Origin: Schistosoma mansoni
Taxonomy: Eukaryota > Platyhelminthes > Trematoda > Strigeidida > Schistosomatidae
Direction of reading: 5' to 3'
Length of the DNA stretch: 64,000 bases
Assembly (NCBI RefSeq): GCF_000237925.1
Contig: NC_031500.1
Span: 16,083,753 to 16,147,752 of the forward strand
The position numbers were made by a program, and so were the translations under genes. Positions 11,101 through 20,355 of this stretch are shown here, piece by piece. The notes beneath the pieces were generated by a model. It saw only the letters and a program-made list of their open reading frames with translations, did no database searches and was not told the origin of the DNA. Every line of letters begins with the position of its first letter. Position 1 is the first letter of the stretch.

Positions 11101-14100
11101 TGGTTTGGAATCAGGGTTTTCCAACTTCCCTAGGTGAACTTTCTGTATCCATCAACCCGGTTAGAGCGCCGGACATAAGCTTTTCTTCCTCTTAGTTTCG
11201 TAAACAATACCCCAACCACGAGAGGGCAGTGAGTAGGACTTCCCTGACAGATGCTATATACGCGTGGCCATGTGACAGCTTTTGGAGAGAGAGGGCGGAC
11301 CCTCCCTACTCTCGGCCGTACCAGGGCATTTGGGGGCCAGTAATAATAGTTCAGTGAGCAGGAATATAAGTAGGGACAATCGAATGTATTTGAACACAGA
11401 TTACAGGATATCTTTGTAAAATCTGAGAACCATACAGTAAATACTTCATTAGCGAAATGTCATTCAATCGTCTCAAATGTGACTGTTCTTTTTGCAAATG
11501 TTAATTAATCGTCTCAGACTTCATTGTTCTTTCGATGCTACACCAATCATTTTTTGTTTTCGTTCTGTTTTGTTTAATCTTCTTAATCTTCTGCCTCCAG
11601 ATATTTCACTTTCAATTGATGATACATACTGCTTATATCTGTCGATATCAGTAGCACACACCATAATAGTAATGTCTTCTGTTAGTAGTTTGAAAAGTCA
11701 GTGATATTAAGAAATGTTGTAAGAAGAATAAATACTCTGTAAAGTTCTGTATGAAATGTCTTATTAATTAACATCATTAAAGATTAAATGGAAATTAATG
11801 ATAAAATGTAATAAGTATTCGATCTGTTTAACCTTCTACTGCCAAGTGTTCCACTTTCGGTTGGTGTTACGTACTACTTATATCTGTCGACATTAGTAGC
11901 ACACACCCTATCTATACCATATTAGCTAAGTGAAACCAAATTATCGATACAAATGTCCGAGTAACAAAAGTAACAACAATATCAATGATTAGGCATAAAA
12001 AATACTATTTCAGGGAGAACAAATTTTCTGAATCAATAGTATGACATAATTTTAAAACTCATAATCAAACAGAAGATAAACAGTGAATGGAACTACATCA
12101 CCAACTAATTCGAAATCATGTTACCCAATGTGTCCAACTATTGAATTCAATAGTTGTGAAGGCCCCAACCTGGTTTATATATATAATAGAATCAAGTCAG
12201 ATGGAGATTTGATTAAAGACACTATTATTTTCTTCTATGTCTTGTTCTTCTATGCATGATGAATGTTCTAAGCAACTCGTACTATTTCGTAGATAACCAA
12301 CACCAATGAATCAACACTGAATTATTTTGCGCCGGTTGATCACTGATCCCATTTTATTGAAAATCGTTTAATCGGAAGTAAAAGATTGATCCAGTAAACA
12401 GATAATTTATTTTAAGAAGGGGGTTTTGTGGAGATTTTAGTAATTTCATATAGTTGAGATCATGAGTCAATTGAAGCTAGACCACCATGGAAAACCTGGA
12501 AGCACTAGAATCATGATTTCAACTATATAAAGTTACTGAAATCTCCACAAAGCCCCCTTCTGACAATGACCATATGCTTACTAGTGACTGGCTCCATGAG
12601 GTATTTCCTGGAGTTCTAGTGAGAAGCAGTGACCAGTGGAGTTCAACCAGGTCTGTTGGGAGATATCAACTCACTGAAGACAAATGGTGAAAGGTTGCTC
12701 AGATTTCGTGGATTGGTTGAAGTTAGACATTAATACCGTTGGATGCCGGCTCAGTGGTCTATCGGTTAAGTGCTTTGGCGCGAGACTGGTAGGTCCTGGG
12801 TTAGAATCTTGTGGGGCGGGATTGTGGATGCGCATTACTGAGGAGTCGCACAATGGAACGAAATGGCCGTCCAGCGCTTCCAAGTTTTCCCTGGTGGTCT
12901 AGCTTCAATTGACTCACGCTTTCAACTATGAAAATATTAAATCTTCACTAAAAACCCTTTCTGATAATTATATTCATATGTCTTTTGTGAACATGATACT
13001 GTAGTTCCTCCTTACTAGCCTAATGAAAAAAACCAAATCATGTGAAAGTTCGAATTTGAAATAAAATATTCAGCATTCATTCATTAAATGAATGAAAACA
13101 ATGCTAGATACTATACATGAATTAAACGTTATAAAGCGAAGACTCTACAAATTGTTAGACTAGTATCTTATCGCAATACCAAATAGTGTAAGAAACAGTG
13201 GCGCGATTTCATGGATTGATTGAAGTTAGATATTAACACCATTAGGTCCCAGCTCAGTAGTCTACAAGTTAAGCGTTCACCTGCGAGATGGAAGGTCCTA
13301 GATTCAAGTCCCAAGTGAGGGATCATGGATGAGCACTGCTGAGGAGTCCCATACTAGGATGAAACGGCCGTTCAGTGATCCTTATTAGTCTTTTCGGCAT
13401 TCATCATTAAGTTATTTTCTTTTTATGTGTTATTCATACATAAACTTTGATTAGAAATGAGTTGTTATGCAAAGAATTCACATTATTGATTTAATCATCA
13501 TCTTTGTTATGTTTTCTAGATGATGAATGAAAAATGATCGATTAAGTTTATATATATATATATAACACAAACAGTGAATTGGTTAAAGTTAAACATTAAC
13601 ACCGTTGGATGCCAGCCGGCTCAGTGGTCTACAGGCTGAACGCTCGAGCGGGAGACTGATAAGTCCTGGGTTCGAGTCTCGCGTGCGGGATCATAGATGA
13701 ACACTGCTAAGGAGTCCCGCAACAGGAAGAAACGGCCGTCCAGTGCTTCGAAGTTTTCCATGGTGGTCTAGCTTCAATTAACTTATGAATTCAACTATAA
13801 AATTACTAAAATCTCTACAAAACCCCTTCTGACAAAGAGTTATGTCTTTAACTTTATTATTATTATTAATGGCTTTATTCAATATGATATTTTGGCACGA
13901 CATAGAATTCTCAACACGAGGTATTTCAACAAGTTTCTTTTACGAAAACAATGAAAAAAGAAAGGAAAAGAAAGGGGTGAAGAAAAGATTTGAATCTGTA
14001 CAACTTTTCACTTAGTAACATGTTTAAGAATATAGGTTCTTTATAAGGTCAACTCTAACAACCTGATCGTTGTAGAGTATATTTGCTATGTAAGGTATTA

Positions 14101-16318
14101 TAGAAATTTTATACCTATGCTTGCGCGCATAAATCTTAATGTATTAATGTCTCGTTCTACTAGAAGATATACAAAGAGAAAGATATGAATGAAGTGGAGG
14201 GTTAGTATCTGATAAGATAACACCTCCCTAGAGTATGGAAGACCTGAGATGTCTATCCACAAGCATATTAATAATTACCTCAAAAGATTCACCACACACC
14301 CTGTTAACTGCCTTCAGCACTCTACAATACGGCTAAGTCTTTTCTCAAAAGGCCAGGAACGGGTAACGGAGAACAGTAAAGAATAATAAGTAATATGCAG
14401 GAATTGACAAATTGTAAGAGTAAATGATGAGTAATCCCAAAAGCATGCAGCCTCTTTATGTAGTAAGTCAAACGAAAAAACTTTCTTCGATAGCAGTAAA
14501 ACATGCGAAGACCAAGAGAGATCAGAGGAAAAGGTAACTCCAAGATAATTGACCTTCGACATTGTGTTTATCAAATAGTCCCTAACGGTGCAAGCATTAT
14601 AAGATCACAAAATGGTGTTTAGACACTCTTCATATCTCAGGCTAAAGTTAACAGCTTGACATTTAGACGGATTAGATACAAGGCCATCAACAACAGACCA
14701 TTCAATACGAGACAAAAACTCATTCATTTCTACAGGATGTAAAAAGGTAGAAATCGGCATACATACAGTGAAATCGTCCACATATATCACAAAAGTGTTT
14801 TCCGTGGAAGATGGCAGACCATGCAGAAAATAAACAGAATAAAAGAGTTTGAAGGACAGTTCCTTGTGGTACACCTTTATGAAACAGTAGATACGTTGAA
14901 CACTTTCCTCCAAACACATTGTATTGTCCTCTTCCAGAGAGGTAGGAACACAGCCAGTTGATTATCCAGCTGTCAGTGTTGACACTAATTAACTTGTTGA
15001 GTAAAAGTTGTCTGGGGATAGAGTCAAAGGCAGAAATATAATCTAGAAAAACACATTCAACATACTTCTTACCCTTTTCCAAGCTGAACACTATATTGTG
15101 ATACAGAACAGCAACAGCATCTAAGGTGTTTCTGTTGCATTTGTAAGCAAACTAACACGGATCAGCTTGTTCTTTTATTACAGGTTGAAGTGGAAGTATC
15201 AGTAACTTTTCCATTGTTTTGAGGAAACATGAAGTTATCGCTATGGCTCTATATTCCATATTCTTATAAGCAGATACTTTCTTAGGTATAGGGATTATCT
15301 TTATCTTTCTCAACATTTTCCGTGTAAGATTAGTTGAGAAGGATCGTTTAAAGATACTCGTGAATGGATAATAGAGAACGTCATCACACCTCCCAAAAAG
15401 CACTTTCGGGATTTCGTCAGGTCTGAAACATTGAGGGGACTTAAGTGACTGGAGACATTTTTAGACATCAGTTTTGGTGGAAATAGTAACACAACTATTC
15501 TTCAAACCTGTGACTATAGTAGGGCACGACATCAGAGCACAAAAAATTATTTAAGTCAAACATTCTGCTGCTTTTCGCTTCTAATGTGCCTGCCACCTGT
15601 AATTTCTCAAAAGAGTCTCCACATACTCCAGGTTTTGCAAGATAGAAGTTTCTGAGTAAACATAGATTCGAGACATCTAATCTCTAGGTTTATTAGACAA
15701 TTTAGCTAACGAACTTCAATAGAGTTTTTCTCCTTCTAAATTCTTTCTTTCGCCCTCCATAGTTATTTTAGTTGTGGAGATGTAAGTCGATGAAAACTTA
15801 AAAAACTGGTTTCAGTGGGACAAAAAAATATCAAAACAGAATTTAAACTAACAAGTGATAACGTCAGTAGTACTTTTCAGTTAGTCATCTGTAAATAGTT
15901 CCTAGTTAGTCGTACGAAACATGTTTTCCAGATTTTGGATATTTTCTTCTGAGTAATTACTATATTTGACTTTCTTTGTCTGATGTAAGAGTATACTCTT
16001 TCCATGCTTTCTATATACTTTATGAAGAACACGGATTAATCAGTGATCCGAGTTAGACAATAGAACACGTTTACGAGTCACATATGTACCCACATCATTA
16101 ATGATAACGAAATATAAATGTGCATTCAAACGAGTGGGGAAATCTACTACATTTTGGTGAGGTAGTGATGAAAGAAAGCTACAGTCACATGAGTTTACAG
16201 CTAAAAATGATCTTGAGTATCCGTTTCAGTAGGATACTCACTAGCGTTTTTAAAATCAATTTCAACAGTTTTACCTAATTATTTTCAGCAGTGTATACAT
16301 TGAGTTATAGAGATTAGT

Positions 16319-16361
<43 letters not shown>

Positions 16362-18474
16362 TGCAATAATAATATTTTTACTATAGGGTTGTAGGAATTA
16401 TTAAATTTTATTAGGATCACGAACTAACCTAAGAGCATTAGACTTCAGTTCCATCCTAGTATGAGACTGTTTAGCAATACTCATCCTCGACCTCGCGACC
16501 GGTAATTGAATCCCGAACCTTCAGTCTCATGCACGAACATGTTTCCTTTAGACCACTTGACCGACACCTAGTAGTGTACACGTGTAACTTCGATTCCTAG
16601 TTGCGAGATTATCGATTCACATTGTTGAAGAGTCTCAAACTAAAATAAAATGGCCATTCAGTGCTTTTGAATTTTCAACAGTTATCTAACTTCATTTGGT
16701 TCAGGATTTCAATAAGATAATAAAGCATTAGAGAAAAATGTTTTCTAAACCACTGGATATCTAACAGTTGGGTTTAGGCTCTCCAGTTTCTTTCTTATAA
16801 CACCACCTTATGTATTAAAGGACATAATGGTCATTTATATACCTTACTGACAAACCAAATTTTACGAACAACAGTTCATATTTCAGTTTGTATTCCAGAT
16901 AATTCTCATTTAAAAACAACTTAGGGTGTTTGAGGTAAACAAGGTTTCAATTAAATTCACTTAGTATTGTTTGTTTGAATCTTCCCATTGATGTTTAGGA
17001 CTGTAATTGATCAGTCTTTTATTGGCATATTTGCATACTGTTGGTATTGCCTCTATATTGCCTTCAATTCACAAGCATTATAAACAAAGATAAATAATGG
17101 CTAGTAGTGGAATCCAAGACGTGTATTTCGTCCTATTTAAGACTCATCAACCGTATATTCGCTCTGAGACTCGAACCTCAGTACCCTACTCTTCAAACAC
17201 TATCACGTTATCTACTTAGCTACCCAATCTTCATTCTTCATTTACTTCATGAATTTCGTTTTACTGATATAGTAAAATATAAGGATATATATATATATAT
17301 ATATACATATATCCATAATACAAACAATCAGCATTTCTACAATTGAAGAACATATGGAACTCAAAGCAACTATCCACTAACATCAAAGTGAGAATCTTCA
17401 ATATGAACGTCAAGACACTCCTACTGTACGGAGCTGAAACGTGGAGAACTACTACATCCATTGTCAAGTAAGTACAAGTTTATATAAACAGTTGTTTACT
17501 CAAAATACCCAACATTCACTAGCCGGATACTATGAGCAACAGCATTTTATGAGAGAGAACAAACCAGCTTCCAGCTAAAGAGGAAGTGGATCGAACATAC
17601 ATTAAGGAAATCATCAAACTACATCACGAGGCAAACCCTAATTTGGAATCCTAAATGGAAGCATAAAAGAGGAAGGTCAAAGAACACATTACTCGAGAAA
17701 ATGGAAGCAGATATGAAAAAGGACTAATGTTAACTGGAAAGAACTGCAAAGGATTGTTCAGCACAAGGTTGGATGACGAATGCTGGTCGGTGGCCTATGC
17801 TCCTCCACGAGGGGTAACAGGCGTAAGTAAGTAAGTAATAATATACACAATATTATGCATAACTTACCACAATTATGACAATATAATCCATAAATCTTCT
17901 TTTCTATATATTCTGTATATTCTATGGCTTCACTTAATGGATGATAATAATTTACCGTACTATTATTATTATTCTTCTTTAAAAAGAATATATATTTAGC
18001 ATTGGAATAAAACTCCGTTAAACATCCTGTACCATTTCTATAATTAGAATTTGATATGAACACTGGACCAATGATAATTTCATTATTATTCATTAAATGA
18101 TTCATTTTATAGATTGTTTTAATGAAAACAGTTATATTAAAATACATATTATCATTATAAGTAGTATTATAAGTAGTATTATTGGTAGTAGTAGTAGTAG
18201 TGGTAGTAGTAGTAGTAGTAGTATTATCAGTAGTATTTATATCAGTAGTATAATTTGAATGAATTTGTTTATATTTTTCATTTTTATTATGATATTTTAA
18301 ACGTCCCGCTATAATTAAATCTGATTGTTGAATTAAATGTTCAATATTATTTTTAGATAATTCAATACATGAATAGTGTTGTTTAAATAGATTGGATTGT
18401 ACTACATTATATGGAATACATTTAGTCATTGGAAGTAATATAGAACTAGATATGATTAATATGATAATATACAT
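5007..18474 (-). CDS. Secreted NtA/NTR-like + Ig C2 protein, partial (5' three exons)
   Basis: Three exons on the minus strand: 18474-17868, 8007-7845 and 5131-5007, giving 298 codons plus one base; the gene continues past the left edge or into exons I could not find. All junctions are GT/AG and phases agree (1, then 2, then 1 open at the end). Residues 1-19 form a hydrophobic signal peptide. Residues 36-202 resemble the agrin NtA / NTR fold: Cys36, then an SDLIIAGRL strand, a [13 protein letters not shown] strand, GTGC at 148-151, a KYIFFLKK strand and C-x-x-C at 199-202. Residues 203-298 are an Ig C2 domain with Cys225, Trp237, D-T-G-E-Y-W-C at 276-282. Between them lie 13 threonines (85-97) and many N-x-T sites, so heavy glycosylation is likely. 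Ig plus an extracellular module recalls neuregulin/Vein ligands or matrix proteins, but no EGF domain is visible, so the function is inference. Confidence 0.68.
5132..6080. other. Intronic AT-rich stretch with microsatellites, no gene seen
   Basis: Contains an (AGA)n/(GGA)n purine tract at about 5515-5555 and a (GATA)n run at about 5630-5648. The long minus-strand frame here is low complexity and is not supported as coding. Confidence 0.5.
6080..6475. mobile_element. Family S SINE foldback pair
   Basis: Minus-strand copy about 6080-6275 and plus-strand copy about 6276-6475, both including the tRNA-like region with cgcgcgcgagac-type anticodon-arm sequence and caaggggttt / aaccccttc-type ends. 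The plus copy lacks much of the hammerhead. Confidence 0.75.
6800..7425 (+). mobile_element. LINE family B 3' end, 0.6 kb
   Basis: Shows the family's post-RT region ([23 protein letters not shown]), the C-terminal region and a gtaagtaagtaag tail at about 7400. Several frame breaks. Antisense to the host gene. Confidence 0.8.
7535..7805. mobile_element. Hammerhead repeat (family H, Sm-alpha-like), inverted composite
   Basis: Leader half (ttgtttgaatcttccc...) joined at about 7672 to a half with tRNA-like B-box gggttcgagtccc and a hammerhead core at about 7723-7766: stem I atccag/ctggat, CTGACGA, GAAA, GTC cleavage triplet. One stem II base pair is lost. This matches the published schistosome hammerhead satellite from memory. 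Confidence 0.75.
7845..8007 (-). CDS. Exon 2 of the NtA-like + Ig gene (first half of the Ig domain)
   Basis: 163 nt bounded by a polypyrimidine-AG acceptor (ag at 8009-8008) and a gtaagt donor at 7844. Translation starts [16 protein letters not shown] and holds the first Ig cysteine (SCLATG) and the core tryptophan (IMWIRDGK). This is the B-C strand half of an Ig C2/I-set domain. Phase 1 at its start matches exon 1. Confidence 0.8.
8140..8690 (+). mobile_element. LINE family B 3' piece, interrupted by an LTR
   Basis: The family sequence gaactactacaacc is split by an LTR-type insertion at about 8190; the rest resumes at 8482 (ctacaaccatcatcaacaag) and runs to the KSS/HTLRK region. Confidence 0.75.
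8192..8481 (-). mobile_element. Solo LTR, Gypsy-type (Boudicca-like), inside LINE B
   Basis: About 290 bp, TG...CA ends, with the family's terminal region around ctacttat...ataagtag and an aatgtattttggcagaag block. Same family as the LTRs at 11365, 21571, 25981, 37859 and 44495. A fossil; no internal region attached. Confidence 0.65.
8700..9185. other. Unassigned intronic sequence
   Basis: No exon, repeat family or structural RNA recognised on either strand. Confidence 0.4.
9190..9530. mobile_element. Family S SINE foldback pair, diverged
   Basis: Minus copy about 9190-9370, plus copy about 9375-9530 with tRNA-like region (gatgccgacttggtggtctagaggt region). The hammerhead core on the minus copy reads CTGAGTA instead of CTGANGA. 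Confidence 0.65.
10110..10460 (+). mobile_element. LINE family B 3' end with gtaagt tail
   Basis: Begins with the ggctagggaccggcagtag block, then the coding end ([20 protein letters not shown]) and [11 protein letters not shown], ending in four gtaa repeats at 10438-10455. Antisense to the host gene. One of the better-kept 3' ends: 74 codons open. Confidence 0.8.
10832..11338 (-). mobile_element. 0.5-kb retroposon (family D), copy 2
   Basis: Minus-strand copy of the repeat at 3055, 507 bp, with the A-rich tail (read on the minus strand) at its left end. Perfect 12-bp target-site duplication agtaataatagt at 10820-10831 and 11339-11350. Confidence 0.87.
11365..11663 (+). mobile_element. Solo LTR, Gypsy-type, fossil
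   Basis: Plus-strand LTR of the family at 8192, from gggacaatcgaatgtatt to tagcacacacca; its first bases are missing. It directly follows the family D insertion. Confidence 0.65.
11815..11908 (+). mobile_element. LTR 3' piece, Gypsy-type, fossil
   Basis: About 95 bp matching the last third of the LTR just upstream (accttctactgccaagtgtt to tagtagcacacacc). Confidence 0.6.
11910..12410. other. Unassigned intronic sequence
   Basis: AT-rich, a short (TA)n run near 12178. No exon or known repeat recognised. Confidence 0.4.
12412..12960. mobile_element. Family S SINE: minus end plus full plus-strand copy
   Basis: About 110 bp minus-strand 3' end (12412-12510), then a full plus-strand copy (12510-12960) with leader, tRNA-like region (12735-12815) and hammerhead region at about 12828-12873, in which CTGAGGA and GAAA persist but stems I and II carry mismatches. 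Confidence 0.72.
13205..13395 (+). mobile_element. Family S SINE with near-intact hammerhead
   Basis: tRNA-like region followed by a hammerhead at 13333-13378: CTGAGGA, GAAA, cleavage triplet GTT (allowed by the NUH rule), stem II with one G-U pair, stem I with five of six pairs. Confidence 0.72.
13565..13840 (+). mobile_element. Family S SINE
   Basis: Preceded by a (TA)n run. Contains tRNA-like A/B boxes (13610-13685) and hammerhead region 13700-13745 with core CTAAGGA, predicted inactive. Ends aaaccccttctga. Confidence 0.75.
13870..15570 (-). mobile_element. CR1/Jockey-type LINE, 3' two thirds of reverse transcriptase
   Basis: Minus-strand RT blocks in order: [20 protein letters not shown] (about 15300), [13 protein letters not shown] (about 15040), [10 protein letters not shown] (about 14890), [11 protein letters not shown] (about 14790), [13 protein letters not shown] (about 14540) and a C-terminal [18 protein letters not shown] region. 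The catalytic box reads YVDD rather than YADD. At least four frame breaks; 5' truncated. In sense orientation with the host gene, unlike the LINE B copies. Confidence 0.78.
15571..16380. other. Unassigned intronic sequence with (AT)n microsatellite
   Basis: A 36-bp (TA)n run at about 16320-16357. Nothing else recognised; part may be the 5' region of the LINE on its left. Confidence 0.4.
16385..16720. mobile_element. Family S SINE foldback pair, old
   Basis: Minus copy about 16385-16575 and plus copy about 16575-16720; many differences from the other copies, but the order of blocks (SINE end, hammerhead remnant, tRNA-like region, mirror image) is the same. Confidence 0.6.
16955..17255 (-). 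mobile_element. Hammerhead repeat (family H)
   Basis: Contains ttgtttgaatcttccc leader, and on the minus strand a hammerhead remnant at about 17112-17156 (TTGATGA in place of CTGANGA, GAAA kept) and tRNA-like region gactcgaacctcag. Confidence 0.65.
17325..17850 (+). mobile_element. LINE family B 3' end next to exon 1 of the Ig gene
   Basis: Runs from the NSKQLSTN block through the C-terminal end to a gcgtaagtaagtaagtaa tail at 17820-17838. It ends some 20-30 bp from the exon 1 splice donor (17867), antisense to the gene. Confidence 0.8.
17868..18474 (-). CDS. Exon 1 of the NtA-like + Ig gene
   Basis: Start ATG at 18474-18472, 202 codons plus one base, donor gtaagt beginning at 17867. It encodes the signal peptide, the NtA/NTR-like region and the poly-Thr tract (about 18184-18224, written mainly with ACT codons). 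The sequence after the donor in the same frame reads into a LINE, which confirms that the long open frame running to 17758 is not real. A LINE family B tail ends about 30 bp inside the intron. Confidence 0.72.
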
Positions 18475-18599
18475 GAATGATATATAGTTGTACTATTAGG
18501 GTTAAGATGATCATTACTTCCTTTATATTGGAGACTACTAATAATAATAAGGGTAATAGGTGAATAATAGAATATGTATATAGACAAGAATAAACAGAT

Positions 18600-18614
18600 C
18601 TATATTATTATTGC

Positions 18615-18656
<42 letters not shown>

Positions 18657-18690
18657 AAGTGATGGTGGTAGTAGTAGTAGTAGTAGTAAT
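18600..18690 (+). repeat. (AGT)n trinucleotide repeat upstream of the Ig-gene start
   Basis: About 14 uninterrupted AGT/TAG units at 18615-18656 and seven more at about 18671-18691, 140-215 bp upstream of the minus-strand ATG. Same repeat unit as the poly-Thr tract in exon 1. Confidence 0.85.
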
Positions 18691-19130
18691 ATGGTTTCCC
18701 TTTTGTATTCTTCACATATTTACATTACTAAACATACTCATAAGCAAATTAGAATGAACATATATTGTATATTACAACAAAAGGGTATATGCTAAGAAAC
18801 AACAACAACAAAAAAAAAACTGTGATATAAATGATTATGATTGGATATTGTAATAGTTTAGTTGTTATCATCTTTATTGTCACAAGATCTCATAGTAACT
18901 ATGTTGTGTGTTTCTTTTTTGTAATGTTCAATATTGATTTGTTCAAACAGAATTAGTTTATTAGAAGTGAAGTGATTCTATCATTATAAATGTGGATGAT
19001 TTTGAAGGTTGATACAATTTGAAGAGACAGTATAAAATTGTTTTTTGTTTTTTTTTGCGATGAATGTTTTTTAAGATGAATCAATAATAGGTAACTATGA
19101 TCTAGAATAGAAATGAACATAAGACGTTTC
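18691..19130. other. Presumed upstream region of the Ig gene
   Basis: AT-rich; no promoter element can be called with confidence and no repeat family recognised. Confidence 0.35.
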
Positions 19131-19134
19131 AATT

Positions 19135-19435
19135 CACTTGGTACTGTTTGTTTGTATCTTCTCATTGATGCTTAGGATTGCAACTGGTCAGTCTCTTATT
19201 GGCATATGTGCATCTAGTGCATATCGCCTTGATAATACTTAAAGTCCCAAGCATTCTAAGCAAAGATGGATAGTGGCTAACAGTGGAATCCAGGAAGCGC
19301 GTTTCGTCCTATTTGGGACTCGTCAGCTGGATGTACCTGCATCTCAGAGTTGATGTTCATTCTGGGACTCGAACCCATTACCCTCGCTTCAAACGCCATC
19401 GCGTTATCCGCCCAGCTATTGAATCCTGATAGCCA
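19135..19435 (-). mobile_element. Hammerhead repeat (family H)
   Basis: Minus-strand hammerhead at about 19286-19336: stem I atccag/ctggat, CTGACGA, GTCC/GGAC stem II and GAAA are all intact, but the base before the cleavage dinucleotide is T, breaking the C15.2-G16.2 pair of stem III. tRNA-like region with gggactcgaaccc at 19360-19375. Confidence 0.75.
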
Positions 19436-19454
19436 CTTTTTTGTGCAACGGCGC

Positions 19455-19805
19455 GAAGTTTAAATCCACTTGGTATTGTTTGTTTGAATCTTTCCACTGA
19501 TGTTTAGGACTGTAATTGATCAGTCTCTTATCAGCCATATGTTCATACTCTGTGTGTTGCTTCGATGTAGCCTTAATTCACAAGTATTACAAGGAAAGAT
19601 GGATAATGGTTAGCAGTGGAATCCAGGAAGCGCGTTTTGTACGATTTGGGACTCGCTAAATGGATAACGAGATGGTGTTTGAAGCCAACGGTACTGGGTT
19701 TAAGTTCCAGAGTGAACATCAACTCGGAGATGCAAGTATATCCAGCCGACACGCGCGTCCTGGATTCCACTTCTAGCCACTATCCATCTTTGTTTACAAA
19801 ACTTT
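19455..19805. mobile_element. Hammerhead repeat (family H), inverted composite
   Basis: Second copy directly after the previous one. The left half carries a degraded minus-strand hammerhead (about 19616-19665); the right half carries a plus-strand remnant (about 19735-19772) that lacks stem II. A foldback like the family S pairs. Confidence 0.7.
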
Positions 19806-19859
19806 TCAGTTTTGTGACAGGCATAAAATCGGTAGGTGGTTAAACTATTATTATATAGA

Positions 19860-20230
19860 AATGATCTAGTAGTAATCCATTAAAGCTTCTTTCGAGTTAT
19901 TGCATGAAATTCAGAAATGAATAAACTTTAACTCATACTTTCAGTTGATTCATTAATGATTCATCGAATAACAGATTAGCTAGTGGAGTAGGAATGTTAA
20001 GATAATTAGCAAACTCCTTATACACGTTCATATATTATCTTTCAATAATTTCATCAACTTCTGCAGGTATTGAATAATAATAATTTTGAATAGGATGATG
20101 AATAGTTATAAGAAAGATTCATAAGGAATCCTTTAAGGTGAACGATGCATCATTTAGATTTATCCGGTTCCATGACAATAATTTTGTATTATTAGGATTA
20201 GAAACAAGACAATATATCTGTTGTAATATA
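19860..20230. other. Unassigned intergenic sequence
   Basis: No gene or repeat recognised. Confidence 0.4.
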
Positions 20231-20234
20231 TTAG

Positions 20235-20355
20235 TCCTACATAGTTGAATTCATAAATCAATCTAATCTAGAGAGCCATTGAGAACCATGAAGTATTGGA
20301 CCGCTGTTTTGTCCTAGTATGAGACTCTTCAGTAGTGTGCATCCACGATCCACGA
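20235..20355 (-). mobile_element. Family S SINE 3' fragment
   Basis: About 120 bp with the minus-strand hammerhead region; GAAA reads AAAA, so inactive. Confidence 0.65.

Noticed and set aside
17758-17867. In-frame extension of Ig-gene exon 1 (to a 238-residue protein)
   Set aside because: The extension is LINE B sequence read antisense after a good gtaagt donor, and splicing at the donor gives the right phase into the Ig domain.
18574-18795. 73-residue serine-rich plus-strand frame
   Set aside because: It is produced by the (AGT)n microsatellite and has no support as a gene.
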